Positions 1 to 11,535 of a stretch of 64,000 nucleotides of DNA are shown in pieces. Numbering within the stretch: the first letter of the stretch is position 1; each line of letters starts with the position of its first letter. The stretch is from NCBI RefSeq assembly GCF_032854445.1, contig NC_088303.1, positions 8,751,501 to 8,815,500 on the forward strand. The letters are read 5' to 3'. The DNA comes from Liolophura sinensis. Lineage: Eukaryota; Mollusca; Polyplacophora; Chitonida; Chitonidae. A program made the translations under genes and the position numbers. The notes under the pieces are model-generated. The model was not told the DNA's origin. It worked only from the letters and a program-made list of their open reading frames with translations, and ran no database searches.

Positions 1-3000
1 ACCTTAATTCACCCTCCCCCACACCAAAAAAAAAAAAAAAAAACCCTGAACCTCTGTCTTGTAAATAGAAAATCCCTGTTCAAATCAAATCTACAGAACA
101 TGTAGATCTGTACAATTTTCGTGTTCCTGTGTAGGCAGCAATACCAAAATGCTTGGATTCAACCCAGTCTTGTTCTGTATTAAGGATTAATATGCCAGGA
201 ATATACAGAAACATGACAGAAACAATACTAAAGTCAGAAAAATGAAAAAAATTTAGATAGAGTAACTCAAAATTTGAACAGTGACTAAATTAATTCAAAT
301 GAATAATTTCATGGGCTAATATTAAACATGTTTAGATGTTGACATTAAAACTGTCATCTGTGGCTTTATATTAATGAATTTCCCAGAAAAAAAATTTCAA
401 GGGATGTGCTGAAAATGGATGGTTGTATGTCAGAGGGCTTTCCCTCATGTTTAATCAAGCAGCAATTTCCTCAGTAAATCTGTCAAGTTAATATGCGACT
501 AAAATCAATAGCTTATCAACACACCTTGGTCAGATCAATAACCCAGAACAGAATTGCACAATTTGGTGAAGTTATTTGGAGAAGGCCAAAAATTAAAAAA
601 AAAATGTCTAAGTAGATATTGTAGAGGAATGGTTTAAAAAAATTACTTGGTTCAAATTACCCCCACAAAAAATAATACAAAAAAAAAATACAAGCGCCAA
701 CCTTAAATTCACAAACTGCAACAAATTTGACATGGCAGTATTGACAAACTTGATACTGGATCTGACAGCTAATCCTTATTGATGTTGTTTAGGTCCTGCA
801 TCAGTGAAATTTAGAGACAACCTTTCCTCCACTTTTGAAGTTCTCGCAATAACCCAAGAGGATTTAAGGAAAATTCCAAATAACATCAAGAGTATATGTT
901 AAAATCTGGCAGGTCTCAGAAAGAGAATCTTGCGTAAACCATCAGATATGACAAACATATCATTACAACCTCAGCTTCCGATCTCCATCACTGGGTCATG
1001 TATATAGACATGTTTGTCTCTACATGCCTTTTTTGGGGTATCTTCTTTCTGCTCTCAGAATTAAGCTCATGAAAAACTTACAAACTGAAGGAAATTCAAT
1101 TTCCTGTCGTTCCCCCTCACCCTCCAAAAAAAAAACATGACAAGCTTGCAGTAAATAGCAAACTTCCAAGTTTACCACAGATAATCTCAAATAATATGTG
1201 TGCTTTACAGCCAACTTTTCCTTGCACTTAAACTGAAAAAAAAAATTTTGGGAAGGAACTTAGCTGCTACTTTTACAGTGTTTAACACGACTTCTTTTTG
1301 GGATACTGAGTGGTATATACAAGCACATGTAGCTGAAGGCCCTTAAACACAGTTAAAATACATACATGTACACATGCCTTTGTATATACATTGTACATAT
1401 GAACATGAAGAGATGTAATGACTCGCCAGAACTGATGGCTCGACTTAGGAAATGTCGGTGTACTGACTTTGTTTATAAAGTAGATTTGTAAAATAGTAGA
1501 CTGATCTAAATTTCTTGAACTAGTTTTCTATATTCTAATACCCCACCATGGTAAAACTGGCGGCATCGCATGACCCGAACACACCAAGACGCGGAGCTGC
1601 AAAGAGATGGCACTGTTGTTGTAATATCGTATCCAGAAATGTGCGTAGATATAAGAATTATCATGACTGTGCCAAAAATAGCTTATCTCACGAGAATAAA
1701 AGTCACATATATATTACGCCAATCTCAACCTGGTGTTGACAATATTCAGTACTGTACCATACCATGGTGATGTTGACAAAACTCATTTTTCTGGGCATCC
1801 ATCATAACAGCAGAAATGATGTCTGCCAAAACATACTGAAATCTCAATGAACTCGTCATGGAGAACCACTGATACGACTTCTGTACACAGGGTATAGATA
1901 TGAATGAGCTAGTTGTGAAATTCATGATAACAACCTCATCTCCTTGTGCCTTGTGACGATGTTTACCAAAAATGATTGAAGTCAGTAGAAAAATTGAAAA
2001 AATTGATTTTGGACCAATGGATGAATTCTGACCAATGAGTGAATGGAGGAAAGGGACACCTTGATGATAACTACACCTATACAGTTGTACGGCGTAAAAT
2101 GAGTGGAGCCCAAACCTGATTATCTAAGAGTTACATGTTTTAAAAGCACAGTTCAACACTGCAGTCAAAAGAAAACACGTGCACTTGAATCTGAACACCT
2201 AAACTGGCATGTCACAGTACATGAACATGTATGTCTAAATCAAGCACAAAGTAAATTTGGAACATCATTCAAAACAAATCTTATGACATGCACAGAATTA
2301 ATTTACCACAAACATATTCATTTGGCCAGATTGATATCTTATCTTGGGACAAGAGTACTACAAGAGTACTACAAGAGTACTAAACTGCTCCGACTATGTA
2401 ACTGCATTGAAGTCCTATAACACTAACAGAACATCTTTTCAAACAAAGTTTTCAACAGTCAGCCTCAGTTAAATATATACACTTTTACCTTTCTATTAAA
2501 TCAATATATATATCTTTTCAAAATGAGGCATTTATAAATTCTTCATGTTCATAAATAAATGTGTCTGGTACATATCCCATAGCATTTTGGGTGGGTGGGG
2601 GTGGGGGCAGTGATGGTACCTTGCAGTGGAACTGTTCAAAACAATACAAGGAGAACTACAAACCATCAGAGTTGATGTCCTGGATCATCCTACATATATA
2701 TGCCTGGTTCAAATGCCCATCTACAGAAGGCCTGATGTCTGGTATTAGTCACATCCCAGGAACTTCTGCCAAACCGATTCTAAATTACACATTGAACACT
2801 ATCATTAACAAAGCCGGACAGCTGTTCAAGCCTAAAATCAGACTGACACTGACCTTTACCGGTCAGTTCGTGAAAAATTAGACCACACCATGTCATATGA
2901 AAAAGGTACAGTGTATTCAGCAGAGGGAGACCTGGCTGTCTGTGAGACCCTGACCAGGGCAGACAGACAGACGGGTAACTTTATACTGATAGCTATATTT

Positions 3001-3760
3001 ACCTCAGATCTTAGTCTCCATCAGTACAAGTTTATATAAATGGGTAATCAGATGCAAATTCTTCATCGCAGGCATATTACACCAAGGATTTGGCAACTTA
3101 CAGATAGGCATACTTGGCGGTGTAACCTAACAAGTCTTACCATTCTCAGAATTAATGAAACCCTAAAGGATTAATTTTGTGGGTATTTCAATGCCAAAAA
3201 TGCCTAAATCTAGTATATATACCATCAGTGACCAGTTTCCAGACACCAAATCTGGAATTCATACCACTGATCACAATTCCCTTATGCCTACCTGTATTAT
3301 TGCTGCAATAACTTTGTTGGCCAAAATCCAGCTCTCACTACTGGATCGGCTTTCAATGAGCTGAGTTACACGGTAGGTTTTAAGTATTATTCTAGAACAT
3401 GCAGAATGTATTTTCTCCAGGATTCTCCAAAAAGGTAAAAAATAAACAGGTACATACATATATCATGTTGCAATGCAGCTGTTGTATGCATCTGAAACAA
3501 AGAACTAGAAGGTTTGTAGGTTAAAAAGATGTCTGCCCGAGCACATTGCCACTCAAAATGGCTATAAAAGTTGTGATAAATGGACTGGCAAAAAGATTCA
3601 AAATGTAAACATATGTGAAGATCCTCAATGAGAAAGCTAGAGAACAAATCGAATTAAATTCTGTCTGGAGGTATATTGCAAATAAGTATAAAGCCACCTG
3701 GAACTGCTAAAACATGGTCAAACAGGTTCACCAAAAGGCACCAAAATCTATATCAGTTGA
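1..3760. other. No recognisable gene; A+T-rich non-coding sequence
   Basis: Short A runs (for example 27-44) and a triplicated 11 bp motif at about 2350-2384 are the only structure seen. Open frames up to about 106 codons exist, for example 2103-2420 and 2561-2881 on the plus strand, but their compositions are unlike proteins, no splice context supports them, and I recognise no domain. Probably intergenic or a large intron. Confidence 0.6.
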
Positions 3761-4040
3761 AATGTGGGCCTCATAAGAAAGCTTGAAACCAAACTGGATT
3801 AAATCTGGTCATGTAATTCAAGAGATACATGTATATCTTAATTACACACAGGCAGTATCCTAGGCAAAATTGCTAAAACAGAGTCAAACGCAAAAACAGA
3901 AATGTGGGCCTCATAAGAAAGCTTGAAATCAAACTGGATTAAATCTGGTCATGTAATTCAAGAGATACATGTATATCTTAATTACACACAGGCAGTATCC
4001 TAGGCAAAATTGCTAAAACAGAGTCAAACGCAAAAACAGA
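3761..4040. repeat. 140 bp tandem duplication
   Basis: Two nearly identical 140 bp copies start at 3761 and 3901. A decayed fragment of the same sequence follows (the cataagaaagctt motif again near 4073). The near identity of the first two copies shows a recent local duplication. No coding content is seen. Confidence 0.9.
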
Positions 4041-5320
4041 AAGTCACAAAATCTAATCAGTTATTAGTGTCTTCATAAGAAAGCTTAAAACCAAATTTGG
4101 TTTTCTTCAAAAATTTTGAACACATATTGCAGACATTCCCTGAGGTGATGGACATTGGACAGCACAGACTCTGCATGTCTCCGAAGCTTATTTTGAACAT
4201 TTCTGCAATATGTAACAGTACCAGGTGGAAATGGAGTATCTTTGATGACATACTGTGATGTTTGAGCCATATAATGGAATCATTAAATGACAAGTCATAG
4301 AGATAACAGTTACATTAACAGGATCAGATTAATGCGTAAGACTAAAAAAATGGATAAATAATCCCACTTTATAGTATTTCTGACACTACCAGACTTATAT
4401 GTAAGCATATATGTAAGCATTATATATATTTGCTTCAATTCTCCTATATTCTTAACTTTTATTTTCTGGTCTATCACCCACAACAAATTAGTCCATAAAT
4501 CCTTTAGATGCACAGACAGGAATATGACTGATATTAATGGCAATGATCTGATTTATTAATGCTATGATGTGACCTTGATGATAATAAGCTGGCCAGAGGC
4601 ATTTGGACAATACAAAACACACGCCCGGCGATTATCCTTATACCAGTGCTTCTTTAATAATCATAAATCTTTGGCCAAAATTAATATCTGTTACGATCAA
4701 GGCGTGGCGAAATGAAAAAGGAATTCATTCAGGCGGACGATGATTTACTGTTTTCATGTCAACCCCATGAAGTTACAGCCTTACAACCATTATCACTGTT
4801 CTCTTGCTACAGATAGCGACTCAACAGCTAATGCTGAAGAAGAATTCAAAAGTCACAAAACACTTGTTGACAAATGTGAAAATTTTCTCATTATGGGTTC
4901 TTATAAATCAATTATATTGTTTTCTTTGGACAAGCTGGACCACTGGGCATTTTTTTCATTATGAAAATGATAATTTGTTGAATGTAGTCAGCTTTTAAAG
5001 AAATGTTATTTCAAGAATTTATTGCTAAGGCACCTATAACTCTCATAATTCACAAGTCTCTGTTATTTAATTACAAAAATGACAAAGGCAAGACAGTGGA
5101 ATCGAATCATCTTCCTGTAAACTTTTGTTGGATTTTGTTTTTTTGCAGATGAATACACCTGTGCACGTCAACAAACCCAATGTGCCCCTTGGGTAAAAGG
5201 TTACGTGAATAAACAAGTTTATTTTCTCATTAATTCAAATGCTGTATAGCTTCATGCTCAGGCTTTTTTTACATGTATCATAATTTTAAATTAGGTTACA
5301 AAGGCCAAGATGGTAGATTG
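4041..5320. other. No recognisable feature
   Basis: A+T-rich sequence. Apart from the fragment of the 140 bp repeat at its left edge I see no gene, RNA or mobile element. Confidence 0.5.
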
Positions 5321-5546
5321 TTCTATGCCGTACTCAAGAACATTTCACTTCTACAATGGCAGGAAAGCATTAGGGTGGGAAGAAACCGACCAAAGCCCTG
5401 GGGAAACCCACAACTATTCCCAGGTTGCTGGCAGATATGGCCAGGGAGGAAGCCACCATGAGCTGAATTTGAACTGACAGTGAAGGCTCTCATATGTGAG
5501 AGAATCCTGGGTCATTGCGCCATGCTGGCATGCTAAGGGACACCCA
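5321..5546 (-). mobile_element. tRNA-derived SINE, reverse strand, 5' truncated
   Basis: The reverse complement matches, with divergence, the better copy at 34985-35252. It keeps the body, the segment ending in gcgtaaaac-like tail sequence (here at 5321-5345 as its complement) and the B-box end near 5480-5490. The tRNA-like head is only partly preserved (5510-5546). It is an old, inactive copy. The 15 bp minisatellite begins about 20 bp beyond its 5' end. Confidence 0.75.
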
Positions 5547-5567
5547 CCCCCTATCCTGCCCAAGATG

Positions 5568-5735
5568 GTATATCCACATGTCATATATCCACATGTCACA
5601 TATCCACATGTCATATATCCACATGTCATATATCCACATGTCACATATCCACATGTCACATATCCACATGTCACATATCCACATGTCATATATCCACATG
5701 TCATATATCCACATGTCACATATCTACATGTCATT
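5568..5735. repeat. 15 bp minisatellite, about 11 copies
   Basis: The unit is tatccacatgtcata with a c/t variant at one position. Because the period is a multiple of three, several frames stay open on both strands, giving spurious Tyr-Pro-His-Val-Ile/Thr repeats on the plus strand and Cys-Gly-Tyr repeats on the minus strand. Nothing suggests that these are translated. Confidence 0.93.
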
Positions 5736-6128
5736 TATGGACAAATAAAAACATTCACACTTTACCCACTGCACCTGAACCAGCTTGCTTGATTGGTTAG
5801 ATTTTTGTTTAAAGTTATACTCCAGATTTTCCATGAGGCAACTTTATATAAGTCACGGTTTTACTTAGTAAATGTTAAAATTGACTGATGTATGCAGCAG
5901 GTGTGTATTACTCAGCCCTTCAGATAAACTTTGCCTGACACTTCATGAATGACATACACGCAGAGCAAAAACATTTTCTCTTTGACTGAGGCATGTGAAG
6001 AAATTGCCACAAAATAAAATAGCTTCTCTGAAATAGTAGGAAGTATGTACTCAAGTACACTTACATTTGCAGCTAAAAACTATTTTTCTCGAATATCATT
6101 AAATTTATTCATTTATTTGACTGCATGG
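5736..6128. other. No recognisable feature
   Basis: A+T-rich spacer between the 15 bp minisatellite and the next SINE. No coding or RNA signal seen. Confidence 0.5.
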
Positions 6129-7000
6129 TGGTTTACGCTGTACTCAAGAATATGTCACTTATCCGACGGTGACCAGCATTATGGCATGAGCAAGCCGACG
6201 GTGACCAGCATTATGGCATGAGCAAGCCGACGGTGACCAGCATTATGGCATGAGCAAGCCGACGGTGACCAGCATTATGGCATGAGCAAGTTGATGGTGA
6301 CCAGCATTATGGCATGAGCAAGCCGACGGTGACCAGCATTATGGCATAAGGAAGCTGACGGTGACCAGCATTATGGCATGAGGAAGCCGACAGTGATCAG
6401 CAGTAGGACATGAAGAAGTTGACAGTGATCAGAATTATGGCATGTGGAAGCCGACGGTGACCAGCATTATGGCATCAGGAAGCCGACGGTGACCAGCATT
6501 ATGGCATCAGGAAGCCGACGATGACCAGCATTATGGCATCAGGAAGCCGACGGTGACCAGCATTATGGCATGAGCAAGCCGACAGCGACCAGCATTATGG
6601 CATCAGCAAGCCGACGGTGATCAACATCATGGCATGAGCAAGCTGATGGTGACCAGCATTATGGCATAAGGAAGCTGACGGTGACCAGCATTATGGCATG
6701 AGGAAGCCGACAGTGATCAGCAGTAGGACATGAGGAAGCTGACAGTGACCAGCATTATGGCATGAGGAAGCCAACAGTGACCAGCATTATGGCATGAGCA
6801 AGCCGACGGTGACCAGCATTATGGCATGAGGAAGCCAATGGTAACCAGCATTATGGCATGAGGAAGCTGGTCAGAGCTCTGAGGAAGCACATGACCATCC
6901 ACAGATTGCTGGCAAACTTTGCCACATACATGTACCAATGGAGAAGAAACCAGCATGAGCTGGTTTTGAATTCACAGCAGCCTCATTGTGAAGCACACAG
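6129..7000 (-). mobile_element. SINE, reverse strand, interrupted by an expanded minisatellite
   Basis: The left part (6129-6194) matches the 3' tail and body of the SINE family in reverse complement. The right part (about 6855-7000) matches the rest of the body and the B-box region. Between them the SINE segment related to gacggcggccagtattatgg has been amplified into a 32 bp tandem array. The tRNA-like head on the far right is decayed. Confidence 0.75.
6163..6868. repeat. 32 bp minisatellite, about 22 copies, derived from SINE body
   Basis: Copies start at 6163 and 6195 and then every 32 bp. The core is gacggtgaccagcattatgg, followed by catgagcaag or variants. Variant units (such as those with cagtgatcagcagtaggaca near 6390 and 6710) recur in the same order twice, so blocks of several units were duplicated together. 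Confidence 0.92.
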
Positions 7001-8089
7001 AAATTTATATTATTGGAACATAAATTATCTCTTTCAATTTAATAATCATGCAGTCAAGTTACGAGTTTTTATAGGATATGCACTTTTTCCATACACTTCC
7101 ATCCTAGCAAAACATTCAACAAAACCCTAAATTCTTTCCTATATATAAAACTGGTGAATCAGGTGTGTTATTACATGATGATACAAATGTACAGTATGGG
7201 TTGAAGGGATAAGACCAGTACTATTGCCGTTTAAGTCGTCCTATCTATCTGCAGGTGAGACAGGGTACCGGTCGGTGGACACCCCATATTTTATAAATGG
7301 CGCACTCATGAGAAAGCTCTAAATCCAGGCCTATAGTGCATAGCACTTCCTACTGCTGTGACTGTTACAGCACGTAACGTACCTCACCACACTAGTGGAT
7401 TACCAGCTATCTGGGATTAAGGCCGCATGATCTACTGGAGATAGGAATCCTTTACATTCCATCCCACCCCAGCTTTCCATGTTACGATTACCTTGTGCCT
7501 CTTTAGCATTTTCTGCCACAAATCACATCTTCAAAGGAGACATAATGTGGGCTGAAAGGAAACATTGTGAAGGAACAAGGCATTCTTAATGCTGTATGTT
7601 ATTCTGTCCTACTGATTACGTGGACACATGTAACCTCTGGGTCAGCCACACTACCCAGTTCCCATACAACCTTGCCTCAAAAATAGTCCACTCACCAATT
7701 CCTCACAAAGTATAACCGATGAACACATATTATTAGAATTCTGTTTACATTAACTGGAATTTGATGCACATTTTTTGGGTTACAACCAGTAAATGTGACA
7801 TCATAATTATATGGTATTTAAAGTAAGTATCTAGCTGTAAATTTAGATAAATAAATATTGTATGCCATATTGCAATGCATTTTCCACATTCTTTCTCATC
7901 AGAAATTGATAACTGCATACGTATAGAACACTTACAAACTCAGTGCCCTATATAATATGCACTCTGGCTATTTCATGCAATCAACACCTATGAAGTGCGT
8001 CAATGTGTTGAATAAAACAAAATGTTAAAAAAGTGTCAGCAGTCAAATCATTGACGTTTTCTAATGGCACTAATGTGAAATCAATAGCC
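7001..8089. other. No recognisable gene
   Basis: The stretch at 7200-7480 is less A+T-rich and could be an old dispersed repeat, but I could not match it to another part of this window. Nothing else was identified. Confidence 0.45.
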
Positions 8090-9050
8090 CATGAAAACAG
8101 AAGTTCACCCAAACGCATTATCTCATATTGCCGCAATTAGCACTTACCTATCCACCAGCAGAATGATTACACTATACAGTTTACAATTACAAGTCTGTAT
8201 ATTTGGGTGTAAATTTGCTTATATATTAGGACGTAAATCTGCTCATAGATTAGGGTGTAAATTTGCTTATATATAAGGGTGTAAATTTGCTTATATATTA
8301 AGACATAAATCTGCTCATAGATTAGGGTGTAAATTTGCTTATATATTAGGGTGTAAATTTGCTTATGTATTAGGATGTAAATCTGCTCATAGATTAGGGT
8401 GTAAATTTGCTTATATGTTAGGATGTAAATCTTCTTGTATATTAAGTAAAGATGTAAATTTGCTTCTATGTAGTAGGTAAATTGGAAAACAGAAGTTTAC
8501 CCAAATGCATTATCTTATATTGCAGCAATTAGCACTTAACTATCCACCAGCAGAATGATTACACTATACAGTGTACAGTTACACGCCTGTATATTAGGAT
8601 GTAAATTTGCTTATATATTAGGGTGTAAATCTGCTTGTACATTACGATATAAATTTGCTTATATATTTGGGTGTAAATTTACTTATATATAAGGATGTAA
8701 ATTGGCTTATAGATAAGGATGTAAACTTGCTTATATACAGGATGTAAATTTGTTTATATGTAGGTGGCTTATACATAGAATGTAAATTGGCTTATATATA
8801 AGGATGTAAATTTGCTTATACATTAGGATGTAAATTTGCTTATATATAGGATGTAAATTTGCTTATATATAGGATGTAAATTTGCTTATATATTAGGGTG
8901 TAAATTTGCTTATATATAGGATGTAAATTTGCTTATATATTAGGGTGTAAATTTGTTTATATGTAGGTGGCTTGTATATGGGATGAAAATTGGCTTATAT
9001 ACAAGGATGTAAATTTGCTTCTGTTAGGATGCAAATTTGCTTATATATTA
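8090..9050. repeat. 24 bp minisatellite with a duplicated non-repeat module
   Basis: The units carry the core gtaaatttgcttatatatta followed by gg, with the spacing varying between about 20 and 24 bp. The array occupies about 8197-8475 and 8595-9045. A non-repetitive segment of about 115 bp at 8090-8200 recurs at 8483-8600 with few differences, each time followed by the minisatellite, so a module of about 393 bp was duplicated as a block. Confidence 0.88.
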
Positions 9051-11369
9051 ACATGCATCTGCATATGGCATTGCTCTCCTCAGATATATGCATGTACATC
9101 TAATTCTTTTCATAAATTATCAATCTTGTTATTTGCAAACAGGTGAACTGTTAGTTTGAATATATATGCAGTTAGACCCACTATAGCACTTTAAATCAAG
9201 TGCAATGACATCAGTTCAAACTTGACATAAACCACTCTTATACAAAGACATAAACATAGCAATGACACATTCTTTCTTTTTTTTTTCTTTAGTTTATATA
9301 GGCCACCCTTGGTCAGGTACTTAGCCAGCCACCTGTAAAGGGTCCGACTCAGAGACTGACAAATCAATTATCTCCTGAAATACTAGGTGCAGCAGAGCCA
9401 GCAAGAGTTTGATTCCTAAAAATGCAGCCATATGAAATGGGCCACGGGTATATCAGTTTTCCATTACAGAAGCCACCAGACTTTTCGGCCAGGAAGGATT
9501 GGGGCAACAAAGTTACAATGCTACCTAATATCACACTCAGTCTCCTCCGGTCAAAATCATTTCAATGTTATAAATTACTTTTAGTGCCATACATGTTTCA
9601 ATGAAGCTGGATGATAACACTGGCTGACATGACTCAGTGAAGTGACACTGATACTGCACCACGCTGAGGTTTAAGACTCCAGAAATGAACATGAGAACCT
9701 TATCAAAGTGAGCCTTGGGCTGTATAACAACGTCAAAGAGGTGTTAAACTTTGTTCCTCATTTTGAAGAGATTAAAGGTAATTTGATGCTACAATAATCG
9801 TGAATATAACATAGGGATTAATACAGATGGGGATTCCCCTGACAAAACAGCTACATGTAAATGCATGAAACACGGTATCTGGATGAAACCATGGTTGAGG
9901 TTCCATGTAAAAGATGCTGATAGACATCAGGCAAAATCACAGTATGAAATAGAGCATTAAAATTTCTTGGGATCGCTGTCACTTTAAACACCAACTAAAA
10001 AACTCTTTCAAGGCTCACATGTTTTTATATGCACTTATTCAGACAGGAATTATGACCTTTTTTACGCTGAAAAGTGGTCAGGAAATTCAGCACTGACAAA
10101 GTGTTACCATCGGTGGCACTTTGGAATTGCATATCTGAAGTCTGAAGCTGTTAAACTACGCATCACAAAAGCGAAGAATGCACTTGCTAGCACAAAAAGA
10201 CACCAAAGTCGAAAAAGATGTCTATTGATTTTGCAAGTGTGCAGATCATGTTTAATTCAAGACTTTCTTCACACAGGCTGTCCTGCAACTAGCCTCTGTG
10301 AATCAGCTCCCTGGTTATCACCCCATATAAACACCAGTACAATGGCCCTGTCTTAATCCAAAGAGCAAACTTTAAGACAGGGACTTCTTGTGTTTGCACA
10401 TAAATATAACCCTGTGATAAAAGGTAGCAAACCCTTTCTCAAGCATTGTGAGTGAGGCGTTCAAAGAATAACTCATCAGCATTATATATAATTCCTTCTT
10501 TAAAAAACCCTGGGAGTTATAATTTTATTGATGGTCATAGTTTTGTTTATAAGAAAAAATCAGCATACAAGAAATGTCAAAACTGGGTATAAAAATGCAA
10601 GGGTATATCATGAAAACTGAATAAATATACTGATTTCTATGTGTATACATCTTCTAATAAGTCATTATAGTCAATTTTTAACACACACGCTGACACAAAC
10701 ATATCAGGACGAATGAGAAGACAGTGTCTCCTTAACAATGACAGAAGAAAGCTATATACAACAGAACAGGCTGGAAAGAAAACAACCGAGTTAAAAAATC
10801 TGTGAGACCAATTGTATGAAAACAAAAAATGGCCTTGGAAAACAAAGACGAGGCCAGACAGGCTGTAGCCAAATGTCTGATAGAGAGGCAGACGCCAATA
10901 TTACCCACCAAGATTGATGGGGAACTCTTCAGCACCTAAGGGGAGAAAGTGTAAATAGATTAGTCGTAAGTTTTAGTGGTGGTCTCCAATGCCAGATTTC
11001 TGTCAATTTTTACGGCTATTCTTTGTGATAAAGACAATTTATGGCCATGGTTAATGTTGTCTGTCATCTAGTATCCCTCGCTGCTATGACTCTTGATGAG
11101 GTTGCCACGGAAACCATTCTCTGACATAATCTTATAAGCATTTGGTCAAACTTTTGACAAATTTTCACAGATTTTGGTTTGATGGGGAGAGACATAAGCT
11201 TGCGATTGGGGAAAATTGAGTTCAGTATTGGACATCCCCAAGGTGAATATATAGTCCTTGGCTAATATTCACTGATAGATCAAATTCAGACCTCAAAAAA
11301 AAAAAATAAATAAAAGAAGACATCTAAAAAAAAAACAATACAAAAAAAAACAACAACAACCAAACTTCT
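9051..11369. other. No supported gene
   Basis: Non-coding in appearance. The stretch at 9295-9420 contains a B-box-like gtttgattcc and may be an old tRNA-derived repeat. A 36-codon open frame with a reasonable start context lies at 10830-10940 on the plus strand but is too short to support. Confidence 0.45.
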
Positions 11370-11535
11370 GATTATAATAAAGGACAGAACAAAAGAGTTC
11401 ATTATAAGCTTAAGTTGGACTCACCAAACTGGTGATTATAATAAAGGATAGAACAAAAGAGTTCATAGCTAAGATGGACTCACCAAAACTGTAATTATAA
11501 TAAAGGAAAAAAACAAAGGAGTACATAGCTTAAGT
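11370..11535. repeat. Imperfect tandem repeat, about 60 bp, three copies
   Basis: Copies begin near 11370, 11434 and 11493. They share attataataaagga, acaaaagagttcat and ttggactcacc-like segments with small indels. Confidence 0.85.

Noticed and set aside
2103-2420. 105-codon plus-strand open frame
   Set aside because: No domain, no splice or promoter context, and composition typical of random A+T-rich sequence.
2561-2881. 106-codon plus-strand open frame with a glycine run
   Set aside because: The glycines come from a simple gtgggtggg stretch. Nothing else suggests coding.
5414-5792. Open frames on both strands over the 15 bp repeat
   Set aside because: They stay open only because the repeat length is a multiple of three and the unit has no stop in those frames.
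10830-10940. 36-codon plus-strand frame MALENKDEARQ with good start context
   Set aside because: It looks protein-like, but it is closed by stops on both sides and has no splice sites, so it is too short to support as a gene.
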